Assembly (NCBI GenBank): GCA_905182305.1
Contig: CAJJBB010000005.1
Location: forward strand, 231,072 to 295,071
Length of the DNA stretch: 64,000 bases
Origin: Flavobacteria bacterium MS024-2A
GTDB taxonomy: Bacteria; Bacteroidota; Bacteroidia; Flavobacteriales; Flavobacteriaceae
Reading direction: 5' to 3'
This document shows positions 28,915 through 36,874 of the stretch, piece after piece. The translations under genes and the position numbers were made by a program. How positions within the stretch are numbered: position 1 is the stretch's first letter; each line of letters starts with the position of its first letter. The notes below the pieces were generated by a model. That model was not told the origin of the DNA, did no database searches, and saw only the letters and a list, made by a program, of their open reading frames with translations.

Positions 28915-30618
28915 ATGACTGCTTTGAATTTAAATATAGAACAGTACGATGCCATTGTTGTTGGTACTGGAGTTAGTGGTGGTTGGGCTGCTAAAGAATT
29001 GTGTGAAAATGGACTGAAGACCTTAGTTTTAGAACGGGGACGAATGGTTAAGCATGTTGAAGATTATACTACTATGAATTTGGATCCTTGGGATATGAAA
29101 CATGGTGGGGCCTCCTCTCAAGAAATTCTCAAAGACTATGACAAACAAAGTCGTTGGGGAGTGAATGAAACTAATCGTCATTTTTACAACAAAGATTCTG
29201 AACATAATTACGATGAAGTTAAACCTTTCGACTGGATTCGTGGGAAGCAGGTAGGTGGACGTTCCCTAATTTGGGGAAGACATACATATAGGTGGAGTGA
29301 TCTTGACTTTGAAGCCAATTCAAAAGATGGTTATGGTGTCGATTGGCCAATAAGGTATAAAGATATTGCTCCATGGTATAATCATGTAGAAAAATATATT
29401 GGTATTAGTGGAGAGGCACTTAATTTACCTCATCTTCCAGATAGTATTTTTCTTCCTCCCATGGAATTAAATTGTTTGGAAACGCATTTAAAAGAAAGTA
29501 TTTCTAAATCCTATAGTGATCGTTTAATGACAATTGGTAGAGTAGCTCACATTACCCAAGGTTCAAAAGAAGGTGCCGGAAGAATTGCTTGTCAATTCAG
29601 AAATCGTTGTGACAGAGGATGTCCTTTCGGTGCATATTTTAGCTCTAACTCGTCAACTCTCCCTGCGGCAGAGGCAACTGGAAATATGACTTTACGCCCA
29701 GATTCGATTGTTGCAGAGGTACTTTATGATGAAAAAACTCAAAAAGCTACGGGGGTTCGTGTTGTAGATGCTCTGACAAATGAATATTTAGAATTCAATT
29801 CAAAAATAGTTTTTTTATGTGCCTCATCTATGGCATCGACTGCTATTTTAATGCAATCAAAATCGAATCGTTTTCCTAATGGAATGGGAAATGATAGTGG
29901 TGAATTAGGTCATAATATCATGGATCACCAATTAGGAAGTGGTGCGAATGGAAGATATGATGGATTTAAAGATAAATATTATTCAGGCAGAAGCCCCAGT
30001 GGATTCTATATTCCTCGATTCCGAAACATCGGAAAAGAATCCAAAAAAGTAGATTTCCTAAGAGGCTATGGTTTCATGGGTGGTGCAAGTCGATCGAACT
30101 GGATGGAAGCTGTAAGTGAACTTGCTTATGGAAGAGACTTTAAAAAAGCTGTTTTAGAACCTGGTGATTGGTCTTTAGGAATGAGTGGATTTGGTGAAGT
30201 ACTCCCCTATCATGAAAATAAAATGTTTTTGAATTATGATAAGCTGGATCAATATGGCCTTCCAACTATTGTATTTGACGCTGAATTCAAAGAAAATGAG
30301 CGTATCATGAAAGAAGATTGGAAGCTTCAAGCTGCTGAAATGTTGGAGGATGCAGGTTTTAAAGATGTTAATATTTATGATTCCAATGCACCAATTGGAA
30401 AAGGGGTACATGAAATGGGAACGGCCAGAATGGGTAAAAATCCAAAAACATCTGTATTAAACAAACACAATCAACTTCATAGCGTAACTAATGTATTTGT
30501 AACTGATGGCGCCTGTATGACTTCTTCGGCTAATCAAAATCCATCACTTACTTACATGGCCTTAACAGCTCGTGCAGCTAATCACGCTGTAGCAGAATTA
30601 AAGAAAATGAATTTATAA
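28915..30618 (+). CDS. GMC-family FAD oxidoreductase (gluconate 2-dehydrogenase-like large subunit)
   Basis: Flavoprotein of 567 residues. The FAD-binding Rossmann motif is AIVVGTGVSGGWAAKELCENG with TLVLERGR. GGRSLIWGRHTYRWSDLDFEAN, the cysteine-rich FRNRCDRGCPFGAYFSSNSS and a C-terminal GMC block (GKGVHEMGTARMG then VFVTDGACMTSSANQNPSLTYMAL) follow. The C-terminal His/Asn region carries the active-site base. The next gene encodes the small subunit-3 partner, as in membrane gluconate or sugar dehydrogenases. The large subunit has no signal peptide, so it would be exported through the Tat-like signal of the partner. The substrate is a sugar or polyol, not resolved. Confidence 0.88.
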   Translation: MTALNLNIEQYDAIVVGTGVSGGWAAKELCENGLKTLVLERGRMVKHVEDYTTMNLDPWDMKHGGASSQEILKDYDKQSRWGVNETNRHFYNKDSEHNYDEVKPFDWIRGKQVGGRSLIWGRHTYRWSDLDFEANSKDGYGVDWPIRYKDIAPWYNHVEKYIGISGEALNLPHLPDSIFLPPMELNCLETHLKESISKSYSDRLMTIGRVAHITQGSKEGAGRIACQFRNRCDRGCPFGAYFSSNSSTLPAAEATGNMTLRPDSIVAEVLYDEKTQKATGVRVVDALTNEYLEFNSKIVFLCASSMASTAILMQSKSNRFPNGMGNDSGELGHNIMDHQLGSGANGRYDGFKDKYYSGRSPSGFYIPRFRNIGKESKKVDFLRGYGFMGGASRSNWMEAVSELAYGRDFKKAVLEPGDWSLGMSGFGEVLPYHENKMFLNYDKLDQYGLPTIVFDAEFKENERIMKEDWKLQAAEMLEDAGFKDVNIYDSNAPIGKGVHEMGTARMGKNPKTSVLNKHNQLHSVTNVFVTDGACMTSSANQNPSLTYMALTARAANHAVAELKKMNL

Positions 30619-30630
30619 TACATATTAGAA

Positions 30631-31203
30631 ATGGATAGAAGAAAAGTCTTAAAAAGAATTGGAACAGGGATCGGTGCTATTGCGGTAACCCCTTCAGTAA
30701 TTAGTTTATTCCAAAGTTGCCAATCAATTGAAACATATGCACCTTTTTACTTTAACGCAGGTGATTTTGGTAAAGTGTCACAACTTATGGAATTAATTAT
30801 TCCAACAACAGATATACCTGGTGCAATTGAGTTAAAACTTCCTGAATTTGCGGATGGTTATATTTCAGCTGTTTGGGATGCTGGAAAACAAGAAAAGTTT
30901 GCCTCAGGATGGAAAGCTTTTCTATTAGCTAGTTCTGAAATTTCAGGAAAAGTAGTTGACAAAATCACCGTTTCCGATTGGGACGTAATACTTGCGAAGT
31001 TTCTCAAACCTGGAAATGAGATATTAGATTCAGAAAAAGATGCAGCAGCTTTTGCAAAAGAATTACGGAGTCTTACAGTAAGTGCGTTTAAGACCAATGA
31101 GTTTATTGGAGAGAATGTATTGGCTTATGCCCCAGTTCCAGGCGAGCAAAAGGGTTGTGTCGACTTAATGGAGACCACTGGAGGAAAAGCCTGGTCTTTA
31201 TAA
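30631..31203 (+). CDS. Gluconate 2-dehydrogenase subunit 3 family protein
   Basis: The protein has 190 residues. The N-terminus has a twin-arginine-like signal (MDRRKVLKRIGTGIGAIAVTP) ending in a lipobox-like cysteine (SLFQSC), so it may be a Tat-exported lipoprotein carrying the GMC subunit across the membrane. The family marker region MELIIPTTDIPGAIELKLPEF is present. It lies 12 bp after the GMC gene. It acts as a small helper subunit and has no catalytic motif of its own. Confidence 0.85.
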   Translation: MDRRKVLKRIGTGIGAIAVTPSVISLFQSCQSIETYAPFYFNAGDFGKVSQLMELIIPTTDIPGAIELKLPEFADGYISAVWDAGKQEKFASGWKAFLLASSEISGKVVDKITVSDWDVILAKFLKPGNEILDSEKDAAAFAKELRSLTVSAFKTNEFIGENVLAYAPVPGEQKGCVDLMETTGGKAWSL

Positions 31204-31225
31204 TAGATTTCTTTTTTAAACAATA

Positions 31226-31561
31226 TTACTTAACAACAAGCTTACCTTTCATTAATCCCCAGTGACCTGGAAAGGAACAAATGAAGGTATAAAAGCCTTT
31301 TTTAGGAGCTATGAATGATATAGTATCACTCTCTCCTCCGCCCAATAATTTTGTGTAAGCAATAACATCATCTCCTTCAGGAATGTATTCTGTTTTTCTT
31401 GCTGATACAGCTTTTTGAGCAAAAGAGCTTACATCAACACCTTCCTTTAATAAAACAAAATTATGTCCCATAATGGATTTGTCAAGTTTTCCATTGTGAT
31501 TCAGTGTAATTGTGATTTCCTTACCTGCTTGAACTAATAACATATTCTGATCAAACTTCAT
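31226..31561 (-). CDS. Azurin-type blue copper protein lacking its N-terminus
   Basis: Cupredoxin that shuttles electrons in the periplasm. The copper ligands are all visible: His in IMGHNFVLLKEG, and Cys, His and Met in FICSFPGHWGLMKG. ATG 31561 cuts into the first beta-strand. The frame is open upstream to 31663 and encodes a Lys/Glu/Ser linker plus KIVLNSDDT, which belongs to the family, but a TAG at 31664-31666 closes it. There is no start or lipoprotein signal, which azurins need for export. The frame breaks where a dispersed repeat begins (31657). The gene is therefore probably truncated and non-functional, or starts at a non-standard codon. It converges with the gluconate dehydrogenase genes. 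Confidence 0.75.
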   Translation of the reverse strand: MKFDQNMLLVQAGKEITITLNHNGKLDKSIMGHNFVLLKEGVDVSSFAQKAVSARKTEYIPEGDDVIAYTKLLGGGESDTISFIAPKKGFYTFICSFPGHWGLMKGKLVVK

Positions 31562-31656
31562 TGTATCATCTGAATTTAAAACGATTTTTGTCTTAAAATT
31601 TTCCTTAGATTTTTTTTCAGTATTTGAATTTTCTTGTTTTTTTGAATTAGATTTAT

Positions 31657-31723
31657 AAACAAGCTACTAATTAAGTAAGTGAAGACTTACCTTTGTTGTA
31701 TAATTAGTGTTTACTAATTAATT
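31657..31723. repeat. Direct repeat R2, copy 1
   Basis: About 67 bp beginning AAACAAGCTACTAAT and ending TTACTAATTAATT. It matches 33281-33347 in the same orientation at roughly 85 percent of positions by eye. It lies between the truncated azurin and the Crp/Fnr gene. Confidence 0.7.
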
Positions 31724-31768
31724 ATATTCTAAATATAATTATTTAAATTAATCATCACTGTTAAAAAA

Positions 31769-32353
31769 ATGCATCAAATAAAATTATATTTAGATAAAAT
31801 CGCTTCCATACCCAGCTCAGATTGGAATTTTTTTATTTCAAAACTTTATCGAAGAATAATCACAAAGAAATCAGTTTTTATAAAAGTGAATCAAATAGAA
31901 AACCATATATCATTTATAGAATCTGGTATTGTTCGCTTATTTATTCCTAAGGATAATCCAGAAAAAGAAATAACTTTTGGCTTTTGTTTTAAAAATCAGT
32001 TTGTTAGTGCTTATGATTCTTTTTTGACACAATCACCTTCAAATTATCAATTACAAGCACTAACAGAGACGGTTATGTTAAGTATTTCTTATAAAGATTT
32101 GCAATCAGTTTATAAATCAACTCAAATAGGAAATCTTATTGGAAGATTAACAGCAGAAGATCTTTTTTTAATTAAATCTAAACGAGAACAAAATTTATTA
32201 AACCTTAACGCAGAACAGCGTTACTTAAAATTATTTGAAGAAAGACCAGAGTTGTTAAAATCTGTTCCTTTAAAGTATATAAGTTCTTATATTGGTGTAA
32301 CCGCACAAGCTTTAAGTAGAATAAGAAAACGTTTGGTACATAAAATTTATTGA
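31769..32353 (+). CDS. Crp/Fnr-family transcriptional regulator
   Basis: The protein has 194 residues. The N-terminal cyclic-nucleotide-binding-type beta-barrel (FIKVNQIENHISFIESGIVRLF then KEITFGFCFKNQFVSAYDSF) is followed by the dimer helix and a short C-terminal winged HTH (LKYISSYIGVTAQALSRIRKRL). There is no cysteine cluster for an Fe-S Fnr sensor. This is the common Flavobacteriia Crp type whose ligands are mostly unknown. The desaturase gene starts 26 bp downstream, so it may control that gene or membrane lipid adaptation. The pair is flanked by direct repeats. Confidence 0.88.
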   Translation: MHQIKLYLDKIASIPSSDWNFFISKLYRRIITKKSVFIKVNQIENHISFIESGIVRLFIPKDNPEKEITFGFCFKNQFVSAYDSFLTQSPSNYQLQALTETVMLSISYKDLQSVYKSTQIGNLIGRLTAEDLFLIKSKREQNLLNLNAEQRYLKLFEERPELLKSVPLKYISSYIGVTAQALSRIRKRLVHKIY

Positions 32354-32379
32354 TCTAAGTTCATTGCCTGATTTGGTTT

Positions 32380-33147
32380 ATGAAACTATATTTATATAAA
32401 AAAATTATGGAAATAGTTATTTTTATTTTAGCTCTTTGGTATGGTGGTTTATTCTTTCAATCTTTCTTTCTTCATCGCTATGCAGCTCATCAAGTTTTTA
32501 CAATGTCTAAAACGATGGAGCGAATCACATTTGTTTTGACTTGGATTTTTCAAGGTCCTAGCTATTTAAGCGCTTATGGTTATGGAATTTTGCACCGTAT
32601 GCATCACGCTTTCACAGATACCGAAAAAGATCCTCATTCTCCATCTTATGATGCTAGTTTATTTGCAATGATGTGGAAAACCAAAACAATTTATCACGAT
32701 ATTAATGAACAACGTATTGAAGTTGATCAGCGTTTCATTAAAAATGTTCCGCAGTGGAAAAGTTTTGACCTATTTGCAAATTCTAATTTTTCTCGTATAT
32801 TTTGGATTTTCTCTTACTTATTATACTTTTCATTTTTTGTAACATCTTGGTGGCAATGGTTATTGTTTCCTGTAACTTTTTTAATGGCTCCAATTCATGG
32901 TGCGATTATCAACTGGTTTGGCCATATTTATGGCTATGAAAACTTTAAAATGAAAAACACAAGTAAAAACCTTTTTCCTTTTGATTTTTTAATGATGGGT
33001 GAAGGATATCATAATAATCATCACAAGCATGCAAGTAATGCTAATTTCGGAGTAAAATGGCATGAAATTGATATTACATTTTTGATTATTAAAACATTGG
33101 ATGCTTTAGGTTTTATAAAGCTAAAAGAAATTAGACTTAATAGTTAA
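32380..33147 (+). CDS. Acyl-CoA/fatty-acid desaturase
   Basis: Membrane di-iron desaturase, 255 residues. Its three histidine boxes are FFLHRYAAHQVF (about residue 30), GILHRMHHAFTD (about 70) and GEGYHNNHHKHASNANFG (about 207-222). Hydrophobic segments lie between them. The enzyme inserts a double bond in a fatty acyl chain using O2 and an electron donor. The start could be ATG 32380 or the in-frame ATG 32407. The latter removes ten residues and places a long hydrophobic helix at the N-terminus. Both fit. It follows the Crp-type regulator at 26 bp. Confidence 0.85.
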   Translation: MKLYLYKKIMEIVIFILALWYGGLFFQSFFLHRYAAHQVFTMSKTMERITFVLTWIFQGPSYLSAYGYGILHRMHHAFTDTEKDPHSPSYDASLFAMMWKTKTIYHDINEQRIEVDQRFIKNVPQWKSFDLFANSNFSRIFWIFSYLLYFSFFVTSWWQWLLFPVTFLMAPIHGAIINWFGHIYGYENFKMKNTSKNLFPFDFLMMGEGYHNNHHKHASNANFGVKWHEIDITFLIIKTLDALGFIKLKEIRLNS

Positions 33148-33220
33148 CTGAGTAAAATTATTACAGCTTAACAATCAGTTAGAGTTCCTTATATTATTAC
33201 TATTCCCTTTAGTTTGTAAC

Positions 33221-33255
33221 TAAACCATAGTCATGTCATCTTTAGTAAGTTCTGT
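33221..33255 (+). repeat. Dispersed cassette box, copy D
   Basis: TAAACCATAGTCATGTCATC followed by TTTAGTAAGTTCTGT is a diverged copy of the box seen at 61442, 62354 and 63116. It has no hairpin. R2 copy 2 follows 26 bp later. Confidence 0.5.
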
Positions 33256-33280
33256 TTTACAATACACTTTACCAAGAATG

Positions 33281-33347
33281 AAACAAGCTACTAATGAAGT
33301 AGGTCAAGACTTGTCTTTGTTTGTGTGATTAGTGTTACTAATTAATT
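33281..33347. repeat. Direct repeat R2, copy 2
   Basis: Same orientation as 31657-31723. The two copies bracket the Crp/Fnr and desaturase genes exactly, with no other gene included. Confidence 0.7.
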
Positions 33348-33398
33348 TTATTATAATTTTTGTTTGTGCTCTTATATAGAAATACTCATAAACTAACT

Positions 33399-33440
33399 AA
33401 AATCTACTAAAGTCAAATATCATATACTTTAGTAGATTTT
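33399..33440. terminator. Perfect 14-bp stem-loop
   Basis: AAAATCTACTAAAG (33399-33412) pairs perfectly with CTTTAGTAGATTTT (33427-33440) across a 14-nt loop, followed by one more T. It could be a bidirectional intrinsic terminator, although the T-run is short and mostly inside the stem. Confidence 0.5.
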
Positions 33441-33451
33441 TAAAAGTAATT

Positions 33452-33538
33452 ATGAATGATTCACAAATAACTTTAACGATTGCTTTATCAGTTTTTACTC
33501 TCATTGTAATTAGTTTATTAGTGATGAACAGTCCATAA
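33452..33538 (+). CDS. Possible 28-residue single-helix membrane microprotein
   Basis: ATG to TAA, with sequence starting MNDSQITLTIALSVFTLI and then VISLLVMNSP, one hydrophobic helix with a polar N-terminus. It begins 11 bp after the stem-loop. No promoter or strong ribosome site is evident, so it may be chance. Confidence 0.25.
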   Translation: MNDSQITLTIALSVFTLIVISLLVMNSP

Positions 33539-33592
33539 TTAACTTTAGTGGCTTTTCTTTTAAACCATAGGCACATCCTAAATAAGTTCTGG
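33538..33592 (+). repeat. Dispersed cassette, copy E
   Basis: The right half of the hairpin (AATTAACTTTAGTGGC then TTTTCTTTT) is followed by the box AAACCATAGGCACATCC and AAATAAGTTCTGG. An AT-rich leader then runs 38 bp to the ATG at 33631, so this copy directly precedes a lipoprotein gene. Confidence 0.55.
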
Positions 33593-33630
33593 TATTTATT
33601 ATTGCTATATTTAACTATATAAAAACCAAT

Positions 33631-34545
33631 ATGATAAAAAAACTAATATTCTTTTTTGTGATAATTGGTTGTTTAAAACCAAATGAATATACTGAGCAAG
33701 TAAATCAAGCTGAACAAGTTATTTCACTTCAAAGCTGGGATGATTTTATAGAAAATCGTCAAGGAAATATTCCGCTTATGATTATAGCTGTTCATGGAGG
33801 AAGTTTAGATCCCGATTGGATTAAAACAAGAACTTGTGATGAGGCAACGATTGTTAAAGATAGCTATACAAAGGAAGTAGCATTAAAAATTGAATCTCAA
33901 CTAAAAATATACGGTTACAATCCCTATATTGTTTTAAATGATTTGCATAGAAAAAAATTAGATTTAAATAGATCTTTAAATAAATCTAATTGTGGTGATT
34001 CAACAACCAAGCCATATTGGAATCTATTTCACGAACAAGTATATAATTACAGAACTGAAATTCAAAATAAATTTGGAAGTGGACTTGTAATTGATATTCA
34101 TGGTCAGTCTCATGAAGAACAGAGAATTGAACTGGGCTATTTATTATCTTCTTCAGAATTAAAGATGGACAATTCAACTATTAATAGTTCAAGTTTTAAA
34201 AATGAATCATCTGTTAGAAGCCTTTTAAATAAAAATTTAGGTGAATTAAAATTAACTGATTTATTGTCAGGCGAATTTTCTATTGGAAGTCTTTTGAGTC
34301 AAAAAGGCTATGCGTCAGTACCCTCTAAAGAAGTTATTGCCCCTAAAGAAGGAGAACTTTATTTCTCTGGAGGATATAACACTGCTATATATGGTTCAAG
34401 AAATAGTGGATCTGTTGATGCGATTCAGATTGAATTAAATATGAATGGAGTTAGAAATACAGACCAAAACAGATCAGTATTTTCTAAAAATTTTGCAGAA
34501 GTAATTATTTCATATTTAAAAACTTACTATAAAAATGATCTTTAA
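33631..34545 (+). CDS. Lipoprotein, N-formylglutamate amidohydrolase-like
   Basis: The protein has 304 residues. The N-terminus MIKKLIFFFVIIGC is a lipoprotein signal with Cys14. The body resembles the N-formylglutamate amidohydrolase/poly-gamma-glutamate hydrolase fold: IAVHGGSLDPDW (His55), NDLHRKKLDLNRS, and VIDIHGQSHEEQRIELGYLL (His157) as likely zinc and catalytic residues. The similarity is distant and no specific substrate follows from it. The gene next to it encodes a secreted esterase-like protein 27 bp downstream. A copy of the dispersed cassette lies just before the start. If the assignment holds, it hydrolyses an amide of glutamate or a similar acid outside the inner membrane. Confidence 0.55.
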   Translation: MIKKLIFFFVIIGCLKPNEYTEQVNQAEQVISLQSWDDFIENRQGNIPLMIIAVHGGSLDPDWIKTRTCDEATIVKDSYTKEVALKIESQLKIYGYNPYIVLNDLHRKKLDLNRSLNKSNCGDSTTKPYWNLFHEQVYNYRTEIQNKFGSGLVIDIHGQSHEEQRIELGYLLSSSELKMDNSTINSSSFKNESSVRSLLNKNLGELKLTDLLSGEFSIGSLLSQKGYASVPSKEVIAPKEGELYFSGGYNTAIYGSRNSGSVDAIQIELNMNGVRNTDQNRSVFSKNFAEVIISYLKTYYKNDL

Positions 34546-34572
34546 TAAAATTAATCGTCTTTCTTTATAAAT

Positions 34573-35556
34573 ATGAATAGTTATCGAGTCTCCTTTTTTA
34601 CCCTTTCCTTTTTGTTTCCTTTTCTTTTAATAAATGTTAACTGTTCTTCTATTGATAAAGATGATACTAAAATTATCACAGAAACCAATGTTGTTAATCA
34701 AAATGACAAACTAAATCCTCTACTAGTTTCAAATTCAACAGGTGTTTTTCGTTTTGGAATTGAAGGGTTTATTAGCAATAATAAAATTAATGTTTATTAT
34801 CATATTCCAAATGCTGATATAAAGTCGATGCCTATATTAATGTCATTTCATGGAGGTACAAGAAACGCTGAAGATTATCGCGATTACTGGATAAGTATGG
34901 CAAATGATTCTAATTTTATGGTTTTTGCTCCTGAGTTTGATTCTGTTGATTTTTCTTCTGGCGATCAGTACAACCTAGCTAATGTTTTTATTGATGGAGA
35001 CAATCCAAGCACAGATACATTGAACCCAAATAAGGAATGGACGTTTTCAGTATTAGACCCATTATTTGAATATATTAAAAATGAAATTTCTGGAACCCAA
35101 GAAAGTTATAATGGCTGGGGGCATTCTGCAGGATCGCAATTTCTTCATCGCTTTGTATTATTTATTCCAGATAGTAAATTAAATATTGCAGTGTGTTCAA
35201 ATGCGGGATGGTATACTGTTCCTGAATCAGATGTTGATTTCCCGTATGGATTAAATAAAAGTGATCTTTCCACTAGCACTCTCAATTTAGCTTTTTCAAA
35301 AAAATTATATGTTCACTTAGCTGATCTGGACACTAATCCAAATGCCTCTTCTCTAAGACACAATGAAATAGTTGACAATCAACAAGGTTTAAACAGAAGA
35401 GCAAGAGGGCGTTACTTTTTTAGTGCTTCTAAAGAAGTTGCTACTCAAAATCAAATAGAGTTTAATTGGATAAAGACTGAAGAGGTTTTGAATTTAGGTC
35501 ACAATGCAAGTGAAATGGCTATAGATGCTGTAAAATATCTTTACCCAAAAGATTAA
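34573..35556 (+). CDS. Secreted alpha/beta-hydrolase (PHB-depolymerase/esterase-like)
   Basis: The protein has 327 residues with an N-terminal hydrophobic signal (SFFTLSFLFPFLLINVNC) that may be a lipoprotein signal with Cys24. The fold marks are the oxyanion region ILMSFHGGTRNAEDYRDYW, the nucleophile elbow YNGWGHSAGSQFLHRF (GHSAG, Ser nucleophile) and a late histidine in VLNLGHNASEM. Such enzymes are esterases or depolymerases. The gene is downstream of the amidohydrolase-like lipoprotein and converges with the regulator at 35589..36737. The substrate is unknown. Confidence 0.7.
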   Translation: MNSYRVSFFTLSFLFPFLLINVNCSSIDKDDTKIITETNVVNQNDKLNPLLVSNSTGVFRFGIEGFISNNKINVYYHIPNADIKSMPILMSFHGGTRNAEDYRDYWISMANDSNFMVFAPEFDSVDFSSGDQYNLANVFIDGDNPSTDTLNPNKEWTFSVLDPLFEYIKNEISGTQESYNGWGHSAGSQFLHRFVLFIPDSKLNIAVCSNAGWYTVPESDVDFPYGLNKSDLSTSTLNLAFSKKLYVHLADLDTNPNASSLRHNEIVDNQQGLNRRARGRYFFSASKEVATQNQIEFNWIKTEEVLNLGHNASEMAIDAVKYLYPKD

Positions 35557-35588
35557 TAAATTCTTGTTTAAGAATTACTTAAAATTCA

Positions 35589-36737
35589 TCATTCATTACA
35601 TTCACAAGAAATATAATCTGAGTAAACTTGACTTTTAAGTGAAAATGTTTTTGTGTAAGGATATCCGCTTTTTAGGCCTAAATTTTCCTCTCCAATTTTG
35701 TAAGTGCAACTATAAGAGAGTTGGCTTCCCTCAGACAGGTTGTTTGGGTCACAATATGGATTGAAAATTGTCTCGCATTTAGTTTTAGTCAAATCACCCA
35801 AAACATTTTTTGTTATATATGCAACGTCAATATTATATTTTTGGACCAATGCATCATTAACATCTAATGAGATACGACCACTGAGCTCAGCTCTTCGCGT
35901 TATAGAATCTCCATTGATTTCAAACATATTGACATTGAACCCACTTAAATCAGCAATTTTGACAAATCTTTCATCATTTTCAAAGGTTAATTCATCAAAT
36001 TTATTTGTCAATTTTTTTTGTTCTGGGTTAAAATATATTGGAACTAAATTTTCTTCTTTGGTGTCAATCCATATTTCACTTTTTAAATGCTCATAACCCA
36101 TTAATGCATTCCCTTTACTAATGTGGCTATCAAAAAGATTGGTGCAACGTAAAATTAAATCAGCAGACTTACCCTGATAATAAAGGCCTGGTTTTTTAAT
36201 CCCTGGCAAAGGGAGCTTAAAAGACTCATATAAAGTCCATCTGCCTTCAAAACTTACACATGGACAATTGTCCAAAATATCAGAATTGTTTAAAAAGGGT
36301 GAATCAAAATACTTTTCTGATGCTGGATAAAAATACTGTTCAAGAGGATGCTCGCTATAGGGTCCTTTAACGTTAGAAGCATTGATTAATTTAAAATAAT
36401 AACTAAAAAATATCCCTAGAAGGAAAAAAATAAAAGAAAAAAGCAAGATTTTTTTCCTATTATTTCTATCAGACATAGAAAGATTTTTTTGACTTTTCGC
36501 ATAAGCAGATTCAATAACTTGTCTCTCAACTAGACGGTTTACATTTTCAAGAGTTCGTTCATACATCCCTTTTGTGCCAGTACCGTATAAAAGTTTTGAA
36601 AATTGACTATTGCTTATGCTCAAATCACTTGCTATTTTTCCATACGCAGAAGAGCCAAAGAGAGCTTTAGAACGTTTCCACGGTCCATATTTTTTCTCTA
36701 ACGAGGATTTAAATAAAGCAACTTCTTTCTCCATCAA
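35589..36737 (-). CDS. Membrane-anchored HTH protein with periplasmic sensor-like domain
   Basis: The protein has 382 residues with no recognised full-length family. Residues 1-75 look cytoplasmic and HTH-like (YGKIASDLSISNSQFSKLLYG, with helix-turn-helix spacing). A lysine/arginine-rich stretch precedes a single transmembrane helix near residues 95-115 (KKILLFSFIFFLLGIFFSYYF). The remaining 265 residues should be periplasmic and contain several cysteines (DNCPCVSFEGRW, SYSCTYKIG, ending YISCECNE) that may form disulfides. The gene is divergent from susC with 137 bp between starts. I infer a one-component transmembrane regulator sensing a ligand or envelope state for the SusC/D locus, differing from SusR, HTCS and ECF/anti-sigma regulators. 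Confidence 0.6.
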   Translation of the reverse strand: MMEKEVALFKSSLEKKYGPWKRSKALFGSSAYGKIASDLSISNSQFSKLLYGTGTKGMYERTLENVNRLVERQVIESAYAKSQKNLSMSDRNNRKKILLFSFIFFLLGIFFSYYFKLINASNVKGPYSEHPLEQYFYPASEKYFDSPFLNNSDILDNCPCVSFEGRWTLYESFKLPLPGIKKPGLYYQGKSADLILRCTNLFDSHISKGNALMGYEHLKSEIWIDTKEENLVPIYFNPEQKKLTNKFDELTFENDERFVKIADLSGFNVNMFEINGDSITRRAELSGRISLDVNDALVQKYNIDVAYITKNVLGDLTKTKCETIFNPYCDPNNLSEGSQLSYSCTYKIGEENLGLKSGYPYTKTFSLKSQVYSDYISCECNE

Positions 36738-36874
36738 TTTTAATTGTGATTTAAAGCTTATGTGAATTAGATTTTATGTGTAAAAATGTGTAAAATTTTT
36801 GATTTTTAATATTTTACATAAATTTTATAAAATAAATTCATATATATTTAATTATTCTAATTAACAAAATTTAA
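36738..36874. promoter_or_regulatory. Divergent promoter region of susC and the membrane HTH gene
   Basis: Very AT-rich. TGTGTAAAA occurs twice in tandem register (36777-36785 and 36787-36795), and an approximate inverse, TTTTACATAAA, follows at 36812-36822. These could be binding sites for the divergent HTH protein. No clear -33/-7 pair is seen. Confidence 0.35.

Larger units (their letters stand above)
33148..33630. other. Repeat-rich intergenic region
   Basis: Holds, in order, a box-only copy of the dispersed cassette (33221-33255), repeat R2 copy 2 (33281-33347), a perfect 14-bp stem-loop (33399-33440), a 28-codon membrane ORF (33452-33538) and a second cassette copy (33538-33592) running into the promoter of the next gene. 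Confidence 0.6.
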
